From positions 1 through 5,023 of the forward strand of contig JAEWJQ010000127.1 in the NCBI GenBank assembly GCA_023386515.1: a DNA stretch of 5,023 nt. The letters are read 5' to 3'. The position numbers were made by a program, and so were the translations under genes. The notes under the pieces are model-generated. The model did not search any database and was not told where the DNA came from. It worked only from the letters and a program-made list of their open reading frames with translations. Shown piece after piece: positions 1-5,023 of this stretch; the first letter of the stretch is position 1; every line of letters starts with the position of its first letter. This stretch comes from Pseudomonadota bacterium (GTDB taxonomy: Bacteria; Pseudomonadota; Alphaproteobacteria; Sphingomonadales; Sphingomonadaceae).

Positions 1-1247
1 TCGCGGAACTTGGCGGGGTGGGCGGTCGCCAGCGTCACCACGGGCACGTCGAGGTCGGCGGCACGCGCCGCGGCGAGCGCCACCGCGGTATGCGGGTCGA
101 TCGTCTCGCCGGCATGTTCGCTCGCCCAGCGCATCGCCAGCGCCATGCCGTCGGCGTCGATCCGCGCCGGCGTGAACAGGTGGCGCGCGAAATCGGCCTG
201 TGCATTGGTCAGCCGCATCGCGCCGCTCGCCTCGAACCCCGCCATCTGCGCTGCCAGCGCCGCGCCGTCGCGGCCGCCGGCGTCGAACAGCAGCCGCTCG
301 AAATTGGACGAGACCTGGATGTCCATTGACGGCGTCGCGGTCGGCACCGTCGTGCCGCGGCTATAGTCGGCGGCCGACAGCGCGCGGTAGAGGATGTCGT
401 TGACGTTGGTGGCGACGATCAGCCGTTCGACCGGCAGGCCCATCCGCGCCGCGACATAGCCGGCGAAGACGTCGCCGAAATTGCCCGTCGGCACCGAAAA
501 GGCGATCCGTCGGTCGGGCGCGCCGAGCCGGACGGCGGCGTAGAAATAATAGACCACCTGCGCCATCAGCCGCGCCCAGTTGATCGAATTGACCGCGGAC
601 AGCTGAAAACGACCGGCGAAGGCCGGGTCGTTGAACATCGCCTTGACCAAAGCCTGGGCGGTGTCGAAGTCGCCGTCGATCGCGATGTTGTGGACGTCGG
701 GGGCGAGCACCGTCGTCATCTGGCGCCGCTGCACCTCCGACACCCGGCCGGCGGGGTGGAGCATGAAGATGTCCACGCCCTGCCGCCCGGCGACCGCGTC
801 GATCGCCGCGGAGCCGGTGTCACCGCTGGTCGCGCCGACGATGGTCAGATGCGCGTCGCTGCCGGTCAGGAAGCGTTCGAACAACTGGCCGAGCAGCTGC
901 AGCGCGACGTCCTTGAACGCCAGCGTCGGGCCGTGGAACAGCTCGAGCAGCCATTGGTCGTGGTCGAGCTGGACGAGCGGCGTCACCGCGGCATGGGCGA
1001 AGCGGCCGTAGGCGGCGGTGCACAATTCGCGGAGTTCGTCCGCGGTCAGGCTGCCGGCGACGAAGGGCGCCATCACCGCCACCGCGGTGTCGACGTAGGA
1101 CAGCCCCTGCAGTGCGGCGATCGCGTCGCGGTCGAACGTTGGCCACGCCTCCGGCACGTAGAGGCCGCCGTCGCTGGCGAGGCCGGTGAGCGTGACCTCG
1201 CGGAAATCGAGCACGGGGGCGGACCCACGGGTGGAATGGTAACGCAT
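1..1247 (-). CDS. thrC: Threonine synthase, C-terminus cut off by the window edge
   Basis: Threonine synthase is a cytoplasmic PLP enzyme that converts O-phosphohomoserine to threonine and phosphate, the last step of threonine synthesis. The 415 visible residues read without interruption. The start MRYHSTRG is the family's typical N-terminus. LFHGPTLAFKD carries the lysine expected to bind PLP (K112). TSGDTGSAA lies at about 140-148, SAVNSINWARL at 217-227, PTGNFGDVFAGY at 253-264, and TAHPAKF at 408-414 near the usual C-terminal end. Bacterial enzymes of this long form are roughly 460-470 aa, so about 50 residues probably lie beyond the left edge. The ATG at 1247 shares one base with the surf1 stop (TGATG). 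A GGAG six bases upstream supports this start. It is the distal visible gene of an oxidase-assembly operon, so threonine supply may be partly co-expressed with oxidase biogenesis. The identity is secure; that it belongs to the same transcript is inferred. Confidence 0.97.
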   Translation of the reverse strand, partial: MRYHSTRGSAPVLDFREVTLTGLASDGGLYVPEAWPTFDRDAIAALQGLSYVDTAVAVMAPFVAGSLTADELRELCTAAYGRFAHAAVTPLVQLDHDQWLLELFHGPTLAFKDVALQLLGQLFERFLTGSDAHLTIVGATSGDTGSAAIDAVAGRQGVDIFMLHPAGRVSEVQRRQMTTVLAPDVHNIAIDGDFDTAQALVKAMFNDPAFAGRFQLSAVNSINWARLMAQVVYYFYAAVRLGAPDRRIAFSVPTGNFGDVFAGYVAARMGLPVERLIVATNVNDILYRALSAADYSRGTTVPTATPSMDIQVSSNFERLLFDAGGRDGAALAAQMAGFEASGAMRLTNAQADFARHLFTPARIDADGMALAMRWASEHAGETIDPHTAVALAAARAADLDVPVVTLATAHPAKFR

Positions 1248-1849
1248 CAACGGCTCCGGCGTCGGCTGACCGCGATCCCGTAGATCACCGCGGCTATGGC
1301 AGCGAAGAAGAACCATTGCACCGCATAGGAGAGATGGTTGTTCGGCACGCTCGATAGGTCGGGTCGCGCATTGGGGGCAAGCCCCGGCGGCGGCGTATCG
1401 GCGACGAGCAGCATCGTCTGCGGCCGATGGTCGAACAGCGTTGCCAGCAACGGGCGCGCGTCGGGCGCATGGCTGATCGTGCCGCGAACCGTGCCGCCGT
1501 GCCAATCCGAGCGATAGCGCGGATCGCGCGTGGTGCCGAGCTGGACCTGGAAGCCGGGGCCTTCCACCCCGTCGCGGCAGGTGGCGATAACCCGATAGCC
1601 GGCGGCCCCGGCGCCGAACAGCTTCTGCGCGACCGGTTCCAGGCACATCGCGCTGCTGCGCCGGAACAGCAGCCGGTCGTCGGGCAGGCGGGGGAAGGCG
1701 ACCGGCGGCTTGGCCGGGTTGGTCGCCAGCTGGGCGAGATACGCCTCCTTCTTCGGCAGCCGGTCGAGCAACTGCCACAGGCCGAGGCCGATCATCGCCG
1801 CCACCGCCAGCGCGACGACGATTGTGGGGATCAGTGGAAGGCGCTTCAT
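1247..1849 (-). CDS. surf1: SURF1-family cytochrome oxidase assembly protein
   Basis: This is a 200-aa inner-membrane protein of the SURF1/Shy1 family, which helps insert haem A into subunit I of aa3-type oxidases. It has the family layout of two membrane helices around a periplasmic domain. The first helix is at about 7-28 and contains the family motif GLGLWQ (21-26). The second is at about 178-194 and is preceded by the strongly conserved NNHLSYAVQWF (170-180). The tail is basic (SRRRSR). At 200 aa it is shorter than the usual 230-300. The central domain is divergent: the common 'VNRGW' strand appears only as a weak QVQLGTTRDP (101-110). Two cysteines (C69, C91) occur in the central domain. 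The ATG overlaps the DUF983 stop by four bases (ATGA) and has no clear Shine-Dalgarno, so translation probably depends on coupling. The stop overlaps the thrC start. The family call is secure from the ends and the context. Confidence 0.92.
   Translation of the reverse strand: MKRLPLIPTIVVALAVAAMIGLGLWQLLDRLPKKEAYLAQLATNPAKPPVAFPRLPDDRLLFRRSSAMCLEPVAQKLFGAGAAGYRVIATCRDGVEGPGFQVQLGTTRDPRYRSDWHGGTVRGTISHAPDARPLLATLFDHRPQTMLLVADTPPPGLAPNARPDLSSVPNNHLSYAVQWFFFAAIAAVIYGIAVSRRRSR
1254..1257 (-). promoter_or_regulatory. Shine-Dalgarno of thrC inside the end of surf1
   Basis: On the minus strand the bases read GGAG, then a six-base spacer CCGTTG, then the thrC ATG. The element sits in the last codons of surf1. 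This decides the thrC start and suggests the gene can recruit its own ribosomes as well as reuse those that finish surf1. Confidence 0.6.
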
Positions 1850-2259
1850 GGCCGCGGGTCGATGCGCCCTTCGCGCGCGGCGTTGCGATATTCCGCCGCG
1901 AGCAGCGCCGCCTTGGCGATGCGCAGGCTGACGATCACGCCGGCGATGGTCAGTGGGATCCAGAGCAGCACATGCACCCAGATCGGCGGGTGGACCTTCA
2001 CCTCGGTCACGACGGCGAGCGCGGTGACGATCGCGCCGAGGATCAGGGTGAGGAAGGCTGCCGGTCCGTCGCCGACGTTGAACCGGGTGAGGTCCAGCCC
2101 GCAGGCGCGGCAGGCCGGGGCGAATCTGATCCAACCGTCGAAGATCGCGGGCTTGCCGCAGCGCGGGCACAGGCCCTTGAGGCCGGCGTCGAGAATCGCG
2201 CGGGTCGCGTTCTCGGATTCTGGGCCGGCAGCGGCCGGCGCGGGTGACGGTTCGTCCAT
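1846..2259 (-). CDS. DUF983 zinc-ribbon membrane protein
   Basis: This is a 137-aa protein of the DUF983 family, whose biochemical role is not established as far as I know. It is commonly found beside cytochrome oxidase genes in alphaproteobacteria. After a flexible Pro/Ala-rich start comes a probable zinc ribbon made of two CxxC pairs (C31/C34 in CPRCG and C50/C53 in CRACG). It is followed by the family's NVGDGPA motif (61-67). Two membrane helices at about 66-85 and 93-114 are joined by a short loop with VHPPIW. The C-terminal tail AAEYRNAAREG is also typical. It begins 22 bases after the ctaE stop with a weak ribosome site and overlaps surf1 by four bases. An ATG at 2278 is out of frame and stops after three codons, so the start at 2259 is preferred. 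A role in metal handling or oxidase assembly is plausible from the ribbon and neighbours only. Confidence 0.9.
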   Translation of the reverse strand: MDEPSPAPAAAGPESENATRAILDAGLKGLCPRCGKPAIFDGWIRFAPACRACGLDLTRFNVGDGPAAFLTLILGAIVTALAVVTEVKVHPPIWVHVLLWIPLTIAGVIVSLRIAKAALLAAEYRNAAREGRIDPRP

Positions 2260-2281
2260 CAGGCCGTCACCCGTTCATCGG

Positions 2282-3214
2282 TCAGCCGCCGTGAACCGGC
2301 GCGCCCCAGCCGCCCCAGACGTAGATGGTGACGAACAGGAACAGCCATACGACGTCGACGAAATGCCAGTACCAGGCCGCCGCCTCGAAGCCGAAATGCT
2401 GGCGGGGGGTGAAGTCGCCCTTATAGGCGCGGATCAGGCAGACGATCAGGAAGATCGTGCCGATCAGCACGTGGAAACCGTGGAAGCCGGTCGCCATGAA
2501 GAAGGACGCGCCATAGTTCAGTCCCTTGAAGGGAAAGGGCGCGTGCATGTATTCATACGCCTGGATGCTGCTGAACAGGATGCCCAGCACCACCGTCAGC
2601 CACAGTCCCTTGAGCACGCCGTCGCGGTTGCCGACGCCGAGCAGGCCCCACAGACCGGTCTTCTCGCCGCCCCGCTGATTGTGGATCAGCGCATGGTGCG
2701 CCCAGGTGACGGTGGTGCCGCTGGTCAGCAGGATCAGCGTGTTGAGCAGCGGGAATTCGAAGGCGTTGATCACCTCCAGCCCCTTGGGCGGCCATTGCGC
2801 GGCGATCGCCGTCGCGCCTTCCGCCGCGCGCTCGACCTGGCCGTCGACGAAGCTCATCGCGGTCGGGAACAGGCTGAAGTCGAAGAAGGCCCAGAACCAA
2901 CCGACGAAGAACATGACTTCGGAGGCGATGAACAGGATCATGCCGTAGCGGAAGTGCAGCTGGACAACCGGGGTGAGATCGCCGTGATGCGCCTCGCGCA
3001 CCACGTCCGCCCACCAGCTGTACATGGTGAACAGGACACCGGCGAGCCCGGCGAAGAAGATCCAGCCGCCGCCGTTCGCCTTGTCCGCGGCCAGATGGCC
3101 GCCATGCATCCACATGATCGCGCCGGAGGCCATCACCAGCGCCGACAGCGAGCCGAACAACGGCCAGATGCTCGGTGGCAGGATGTGATAGTCGTGGTTC
3201 TTGGCGCCGGCCAT
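2282..3214 (-). CDS. ctaE: Cytochrome c oxidase subunit III
   Basis: This is a 310-aa integral membrane subunit of aa3-type cytochrome c oxidase. It stabilises the catalytic subunit I and is thought to help sustain proton uptake. All the family landmarks are present in order: HDYHILPPSIWP (7-18), WWADVVREA (67-75), the SEVMFF helix with the conserved acidic residue E99, FWAFFDFSLFP (107-117), WPPKGLEV (141-148), FPLLNTLILLTSGTTVTWAHH (154-174), EYMHAPF (211-217), ATGFHGFHVLIGT (251-263) and HFGFEAAAWYWHFVDVVWLF (283-302). Seven membrane helices are expected, and length and content look intact. The ATG is preceded by AGGGA at a seven-base spacing. It sits between the assembly genes ctaG and DUF983. 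Subunits I and II are not in the window. The symbol coxC is also used for this gene. Confidence 0.98.
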   Translation of the reverse strand: MAGAKNHDYHILPPSIWPLFGSLSALVMASGAIMWMHGGHLAADKANGGGWIFFAGLAGVLFTMYSWWADVVREAHHGDLTPVVQLHFRYGMILFIASEVMFFVGWFWAFFDFSLFPTAMSFVDGQVERAAEGATAIAAQWPPKGLEVINAFEFPLLNTLILLTSGTTVTWAHHALIHNQRGGEKTGLWGLLGVGNRDGVLKGLWLTVVLGILFSSIQAYEYMHAPFPFKGLNYGASFFMATGFHGFHVLIGTIFLIVCLIRAYKGDFTPRQHFGFEAAAWYWHFVDVVWLFLFVTIYVWGGWGAPVHGG

Positions 3215-3221
3215 TGCGGTG

Positions 3222-3226
3222 TCCCT
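3222..3226 (-). promoter_or_regulatory. Shine-Dalgarno of ctaE
   Basis: The minus strand reads AGGGA, then seven bases, then the ctaE ATG. It is the clearest ribosome site among the genes downstream of ctaB. It lies just past a cluster of AGGGT/ACCCT repeats, one of which could pair with its AGGG core. Confidence 0.65.
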
Positions 3227-3231
3227 GTTAT

Positions 3232-3252
3232 ACCCTCTCAGGGTGCGACCCT
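3232..3252 (-). repeat. Three-arm ACCCT/AGGGT repeat between ctaG and ctaE
   Basis: On the plus strand the sequence reads ACCCT-CTC-AGGGT-GCG-ACCCT. The central arm is a perfect five-base complement of both outer arms, with three-base loops. Two small hairpins are therefore possible, but not both at once. The left-hand arm on the transcript overlaps the ctaG stop codon. The arms are very short, so a stable structure is uncertain. It does not resemble a rho-independent terminator because no U tract follows. Confidence 0.45.
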
Positions 3253-3808
3253 AGCTTGGCGTCTTGCCGGAATCTACCGGATAAAATGTGTAGGACAGGG
3301 TGATCGTCTCGACGTCGGCGGCGTCCGGGTCCTTGAGGATCTTCGGATCGACGAAGAAGATCACCGGCATGCGCGCGGTCTCGCCCGGCTGCAGCGTCTG
3401 CTGGGTGAAGCAGAAGCACTGGATCTTGGTGAAATATTTGCCGGCCTGGCCGGGCGTGACGTTGAACGTCGCGGTGCCGGTGATCGGATGGTCGCTGGTG
3501 TTGGTGGCGAGGAAGAACGCCATGTCGCGCGCACCGACGTCGACCGTGTCGGACGGATTCTCAGGCCGAAACCGCCACGGCATATGCGGCGCGACGTTGG
3601 TGTCGAAATCGATGCGGATCTTGTGGTTCACCGCACCCGGCGCCTGCAGTCCGCGCTGTGTCGTGCCGTTAAGCCCGGTCACCTGGCAGAACAGGCGGTA
3701 CAGCGGCACGCTCGCCCAGGCGACGCCGGTCATCAGGCAGATGCCGAGCACCGCGAACAGCGCGGTACGCAACTGGCGGCGGTTGTTCGGGTCCGCCGCG
3801 CCGCTCAT
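3251..3808 (-). CDS. ctaG: Cytochrome c oxidase assembly protein CtaG (Cox11), CuB copper insertion
   Basis: This is a 185-aa copper chaperone of the CtaG/Cox11 family, anchored in the inner membrane, which delivers copper to the CuB site of subunit I. A short cytoplasmic N-terminus is followed by one membrane helix at about 15-36. Then come the signature PLYRLFCQVTGLNGT (35-49) with the conserved C41, FDTNVAPHMPWRFRP (68-82), the copper-binding CFCF (C131 and C133) followed by QQTLQPGE, MPVIFFVDP (147-155) and the C-terminal ETITLSYTFYP (167-177). The length is normal for the family. The ATG overlaps the stop of the preceding small gene by four bases, with AGGG upstream. It ends in TAG 36 bases before ctaE. 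This is the Cox11-type CtaG, not the unrelated Bacillus protein of the same name. No key residue is missing. Confidence 0.97.
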   Translation of the reverse strand: MSGAADPNNRRQLRTALFAVLGICLMTGVAWASVPLYRLFCQVTGLNGTTQRGLQAPGAVNHKIRIDFDTNVAPHMPWRFRPENPSDTVDVGARDMAFFLATNTSDHPITGTATFNVTPGQAGKYFTKIQCFCFTQQTLQPGETARMPVIFFVDPKILKDPDAADVETITLSYTFYPVDSGKTPS

Positions 3809-3939
3809 GCCATGCCCTGGCGGATCTTGGTCAGCGCGATCGCGAAGACGAGGATGACGAAGGCGCCGAGCAGCACCGCGGTGACGATCGCGCGCGACTT
3901 CTGGCGGCGGCGGATCAGATCCTGGTCGTCGGGGGTCAT
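3805..3939 (-). CDS. 44-aa single-pass membrane protein in the CoxF-like position
   Basis: This is a very small protein with a charged cytoplasmic start ([16 protein letters not shown]) and one hydrophobic helix at about 17-36, followed by a short basic tail. Positive charge just before the helix predicts an N-in orientation. Its stop overlaps the ctaG ATG by four bases, and its own ATG overlaps the ctaB stop by four bases, so it is locked between them translationally. Many alphaproteobacteria carry a small, poorly conserved membrane gene exactly here, between ctaB and ctaG, sometimes called coxF or described as a putative oxidase assembly protein. I see no catalytic or metal-binding motif. 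The gene is supported by its position, its double overlap and its sensible topology. A function as a small assembly or stabilising factor is inferred from context only. Confidence 0.85.
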   Translation of the reverse strand: MTPDDQDLIRRRQKSRAIVTAVLLGAFVILVFAIALTKIRQGMA

Positions 3940-4841
3940 GCCAGCACCCAGCGGTCGACGACCAGCGCGCCGAAGATCACGAAGAGGTAGAGGATCGAAT
4001 AGCTGAACAAGCGCTTCTCCGGCTTCATGCGGTCGTCGGGCTGGGTATGCCGGGTCGCGACGCGCAGCGCCAGCAACGCGAACAGCGCCGTGGTGACGGT
4101 GGCGACGCCGCCATAGATGGCGCCGGTCAGCCCGAGCGGCCAGGGCGCCACCGCGGCGATGGCCATCGGGATGGTGTAGAGGCCGATCTGGCGCCGCGTC
4201 ACCCGTTCGCCGGCGACCACCGGCAGCATCGGCACGCCGGCATTGGCGTAATCGGTCTTCACGAACAGCGCGAGCGCCCAGAAGTGCGGCGGCGTCCACA
4301 GGAAGACGAGGCCGAACAGCAGCAGCGGCAGGATCGCGACGTCGCCCGTCGCCGCCGCCCAGCCGATCAGCGGCGGAAAGGCGCCCGCCGCCCCGCCGAT
4401 GACGATGTTCTGCGGGGTGCGCCGCTTCAGCCAGACGGTGTAGATCAGCACGTAGAACAGGATCGACACGGTCAGGATCGCGGCGGCGGCGACATTGACC
4501 GCCAGCCCCATCAGGATCACCGAGAAGGCGCCGAGTCCGACGCCGAAATGCAGCGCCGACTGCCGCTCCATCCGGCCAGCGGGCAGCGGGCGCTGCTGCG
4601 TCCGGCGCATCACGGCGTCGAGATCGGCTTCATACCATTGGTTGAGCGCACCGGCCGCGCCCGCGCCCAGCGCGATACACAGGATAGCGGTGAAGCCGAG
4701 CACCGGATGGATGCCGACCGGCGCGGCGAGCATGCCGCACAGGCCGGTGAAGACGACCAGCGTCATCACCCGCGGCTTGGTCAGCGCCAGGAAATCACGC
4801 CAATCGGCGGGAGGAAGGATGGGCGTCGCGGTCGTCGTCAT
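3936..4841 (-). CDS. ctaB: Protohaem IX farnesyltransferase (haem O synthase)
   Basis: This is a 301-aa multi-pass enzyme of the UbiA prenyltransferase superfamily. It adds a farnesyl group to haem B, giving haem O, the precursor of the haem A used by aa3 oxidases. LTKPRV (20-25) opens the fold. The first polar prenyl-diphosphate motif is [15 protein letters not shown] (67-81), an NxxxExxxD form with E71 in the middle position. The conserved block around [17 protein letters not shown] (134-150), WTPPHFW (182-188) and the second motif region [13 protein letters not shown] (196-208) follow. Eight or nine membrane helices fit the hydrophobicity. The ATG at 4841 gives normal family length. A TTG at 4919 in the same frame would add 26 residues lacking family character, so I reject it. 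No Shine-Dalgarno precedes the ATG. The gene heads the visible operon and overlaps the next by four bases. The name cyoE is used for the same family. Confidence 0.97.
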   Translation of the reverse strand: MTTTATPILPPADWRDFLALTKPRVMTLVVFTGLCGMLAAPVGIHPVLGFTAILCIALGAGAAGALNQWYEADLDAVMRRTQQRPLPAGRMERQSALHFGVGLGAFSVILMGLAVNVAAAAILTVSILFYVLIYTVWLKRRTPQNIVIGGAAGAFPPLIGWAAATGDVAILPLLLFGLVFLWTPPHFWALALFVKTDYANAGVPMLPVVAGERVTRRQIGLYTIPMAIAAVAPWPLGLTGAIYGGVATVTTALFALLALRVATRHTQPDDRMKPEKRLFSYSILYLFVIFGALVVDRWVLA

Positions 4842-4848
4842 GGTGGCG

Positions 4849-4854
4849 GCTATA
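4849..4854 (-). promoter_or_regulatory. Possible -10 element of ctaB (TATAGC)
   Basis: The minus strand reads TATAGC, ending seven bases before the A of the ctaB start codon. With usual spacing, transcription would begin at or next to the ATG. A -35 at 17-base spacing would be TTTCCC (4872-4877), a weak match, so activation by an upstream regulator would fit. This is a motif-level prediction only. Confidence 0.35.
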
Positions 4855-4905
4855 CGCGTCGCGAGGCCCGTGGGAAAGGGCGGCCGCGCCCGGCCGACGA
4901 TCGTG

Positions 4906-4919
4906 CTGATCCAGGTCAA
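4906..4919 (-). promoter_or_regulatory. FNR/FixK-like binding site
   Basis: The minus strand reads TTGACCTGGATCAG. Compared with the FNR-family dyad TTGAT-N4-ATCAA this matches eight of ten defined bases. It matches nine if C is accepted at the fifth position, as is common in FixK/ANR/FnrL sites. Its centre is 71.5 bases upstream of the ctaB ATG. An FNR-type regulator would be a natural oxygen sensor for an oxidase operon. The site could equally serve the rightward gene, whose start is a similar distance away. Confidence 0.45.
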
Positions 4920-4975
4920 GCGGCCCGAGTCGGGTGGGAACGATCGTGTTTTGAACGGGTTGGCCGGGCTCTTGA

Positions 4976-4982
4976 GGGAGGA
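4976..4982 (+). promoter_or_regulatory. Shine-Dalgarno of the rightward gene
   Basis: GGGAGGA is a near-perfect ribosome site. Its GGAGG core lies three bases before the ATG at 4985 and six before the in-frame ATG at 4988. The spacing therefore favours the second start. It is the strongest such site in the window and the main evidence that a plus-strand gene begins here. Confidence 0.75.
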
Positions 4983-4987
4983 TCATG

Positions 4988-5023
4988 ATGGCCACGCGTA
5001 TCGCCGACGCACCCGTTCGCGGC
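4988..5023 (+). CDS. Start of an unidentified rightward gene, cut by the window edge
   Basis: Only about 12 codons are visible (MATRIADAPVRG, with an extra Met if the adjacent ATG at 4985 is used). The strong GGGAGGA site at ideal distance from 4988 is good evidence for real translation. Too little protein is present to name a family. It starts with no visible signal peptide. It diverges from ctaB across a 143-base control region. The minus strand at the same place shows no plausible end of a subunit I gene, so ctaD is not directly upstream of ctaB within this window. Confidence 0.65.
   Translation, partial: MATRIADAPVRG

Larger units (their letters stand above)
4842..4984. other. Divergent intergenic control region between ctaB and the rightward gene
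   Basis: This 143-base gap separates the leftward oxidase operon from a rightward gene, so it should hold both promoters. It contains an FNR/FixK-like dyad at 4906-4919, two copies of the palindrome ACGATCGT at 4897-4904 and 4940-4947 (43 bases apart), a TATAGC element close to the ctaB ATG and a strong ribosome site for the rightward gene. I find no obvious rightward -35/-10 pair, no hairpin with a T tract, and no RNA gene. Confidence 0.7.

Noticed and set aside
820..1146. Second minus-strand frame of 108 codons inside thrC
   Set aside because: It is a shifted frame of thrC with an Arg/Ala-rich product, while thrC reads through with all its motifs.
1850..2170. Upstream extension of surf1 into the DUF983 region in the same frame
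   Set aside because: That frame upstream of 1849 gives an Arg/Pro-rich product with no SURF1 similarity and overlaps the well-supported DUF983 gene. The ATG at 1849 starts directly before the first membrane helix.
3232..3252. Rho-independent terminator between ctaG and ctaE
   Set aside because: The stems are only five base pairs and no U tract follows. ctaE is immediately downstream with its own ribosome site, so termination here is unlikely.
1427..4006. Very long open frame of 859 codons on the plus strand
   Set aside because: It runs antisense across five well-identified genes (surf1, DUF983, ctaE, ctaG and the small membrane gene) and into the end of ctaB. Its product is rich in Arg, Ala, Gly, Asp and His without any recognisable domain, which is typical of the opposite strand of GC-rich coding DNA.
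4841..4852. Bases before ctaB read GCCGCCACCATG, identical to a eukaryotic Kozak context
   Set aside because: The surrounding DNA is clearly a bacterial operon. The match is a chance product of GC-rich sequence and not a sign of an engineered construct.
4842..4919. Extended CtaB start at a TTG (4919) adding 26 residues
   Set aside because: The extra residues lack family character, and the TTG lies inside the FNR-like dyad. The ATG at 4841 gives the usual family length and begins just before the conserved TKPR region.
4047..4988. Open frame of 313 codons on the plus strand opposite ctaB
   Set aside because: It is an antisense shadow of ctaB with a low-complexity Arg/Asp/Gln/His-rich product. 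It has no ribosome site and no family resemblance.

Overview
This is a GC-rich window, roughly two-thirds G+C by eye. It looks like an alphaproteobacterial chromosome, most likely a sphingomonad (Sphingomonas or a relative). The protein styles, the short SURF1 and the gene order ctaB - small membrane protein - ctaG - ctaE - DUF983 - surf1 - thrC all fit that group. The assignment rests on recognition, not on a database search.

Almost everything lies on the minus strand, so the operon reads from right to left. From about 4841 down to the left edge there are seven genes: ctaB (haem O synthase), a 44-aa single-pass membrane protein in the CoxF-like position, ctaG (Cox11, copper insertion), ctaE (cytochrome c oxidase subunit III), a DUF983 zinc-ribbon membrane protein, surf1 (oxidase assembly) and thrC (threonine synthase, cut by the left edge after 415 codons). 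Four of the six junctions are stop/start overlaps (ATGA or TGATG). The other two are gaps of only 36 and 22 bases. No terminator is visible between the genes, so a single transcript is likely.

Six of the seven genes appear to make or assemble an aa3-type cytochrome c oxidase. CtaB farnesylates haem B to haem O on the way to haem A. CtaG delivers copper to CuB in subunit I. SURF1 helps place haem A. CtaE is a structural subunit. The two small membrane proteins are probably accessory. Subunits I and II (ctaD, ctaC) are not in the window. thrC is metabolically unrelated, but it is translationally linked to surf1 and has a good Shine-Dalgarno sequence inside the surf1 tail.

To the right of ctaB is a 143-base intergenic region. 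Beyond it a divergent plus-strand gene begins, with a strong ribosome binding site and only about 12 codons visible. The intergenic region holds an FNR/FixK-like dyad, two copies of an 8-bp palindrome, and a TATAGC element placed where it could give a leaderless ctaB mRNA. There is no sign of a mobile element, a CRISPR array or an RNA gene. The window is mostly a conventional respiratory operon. The unusual parts are its control region and the small repeat cluster between ctaG and ctaE.
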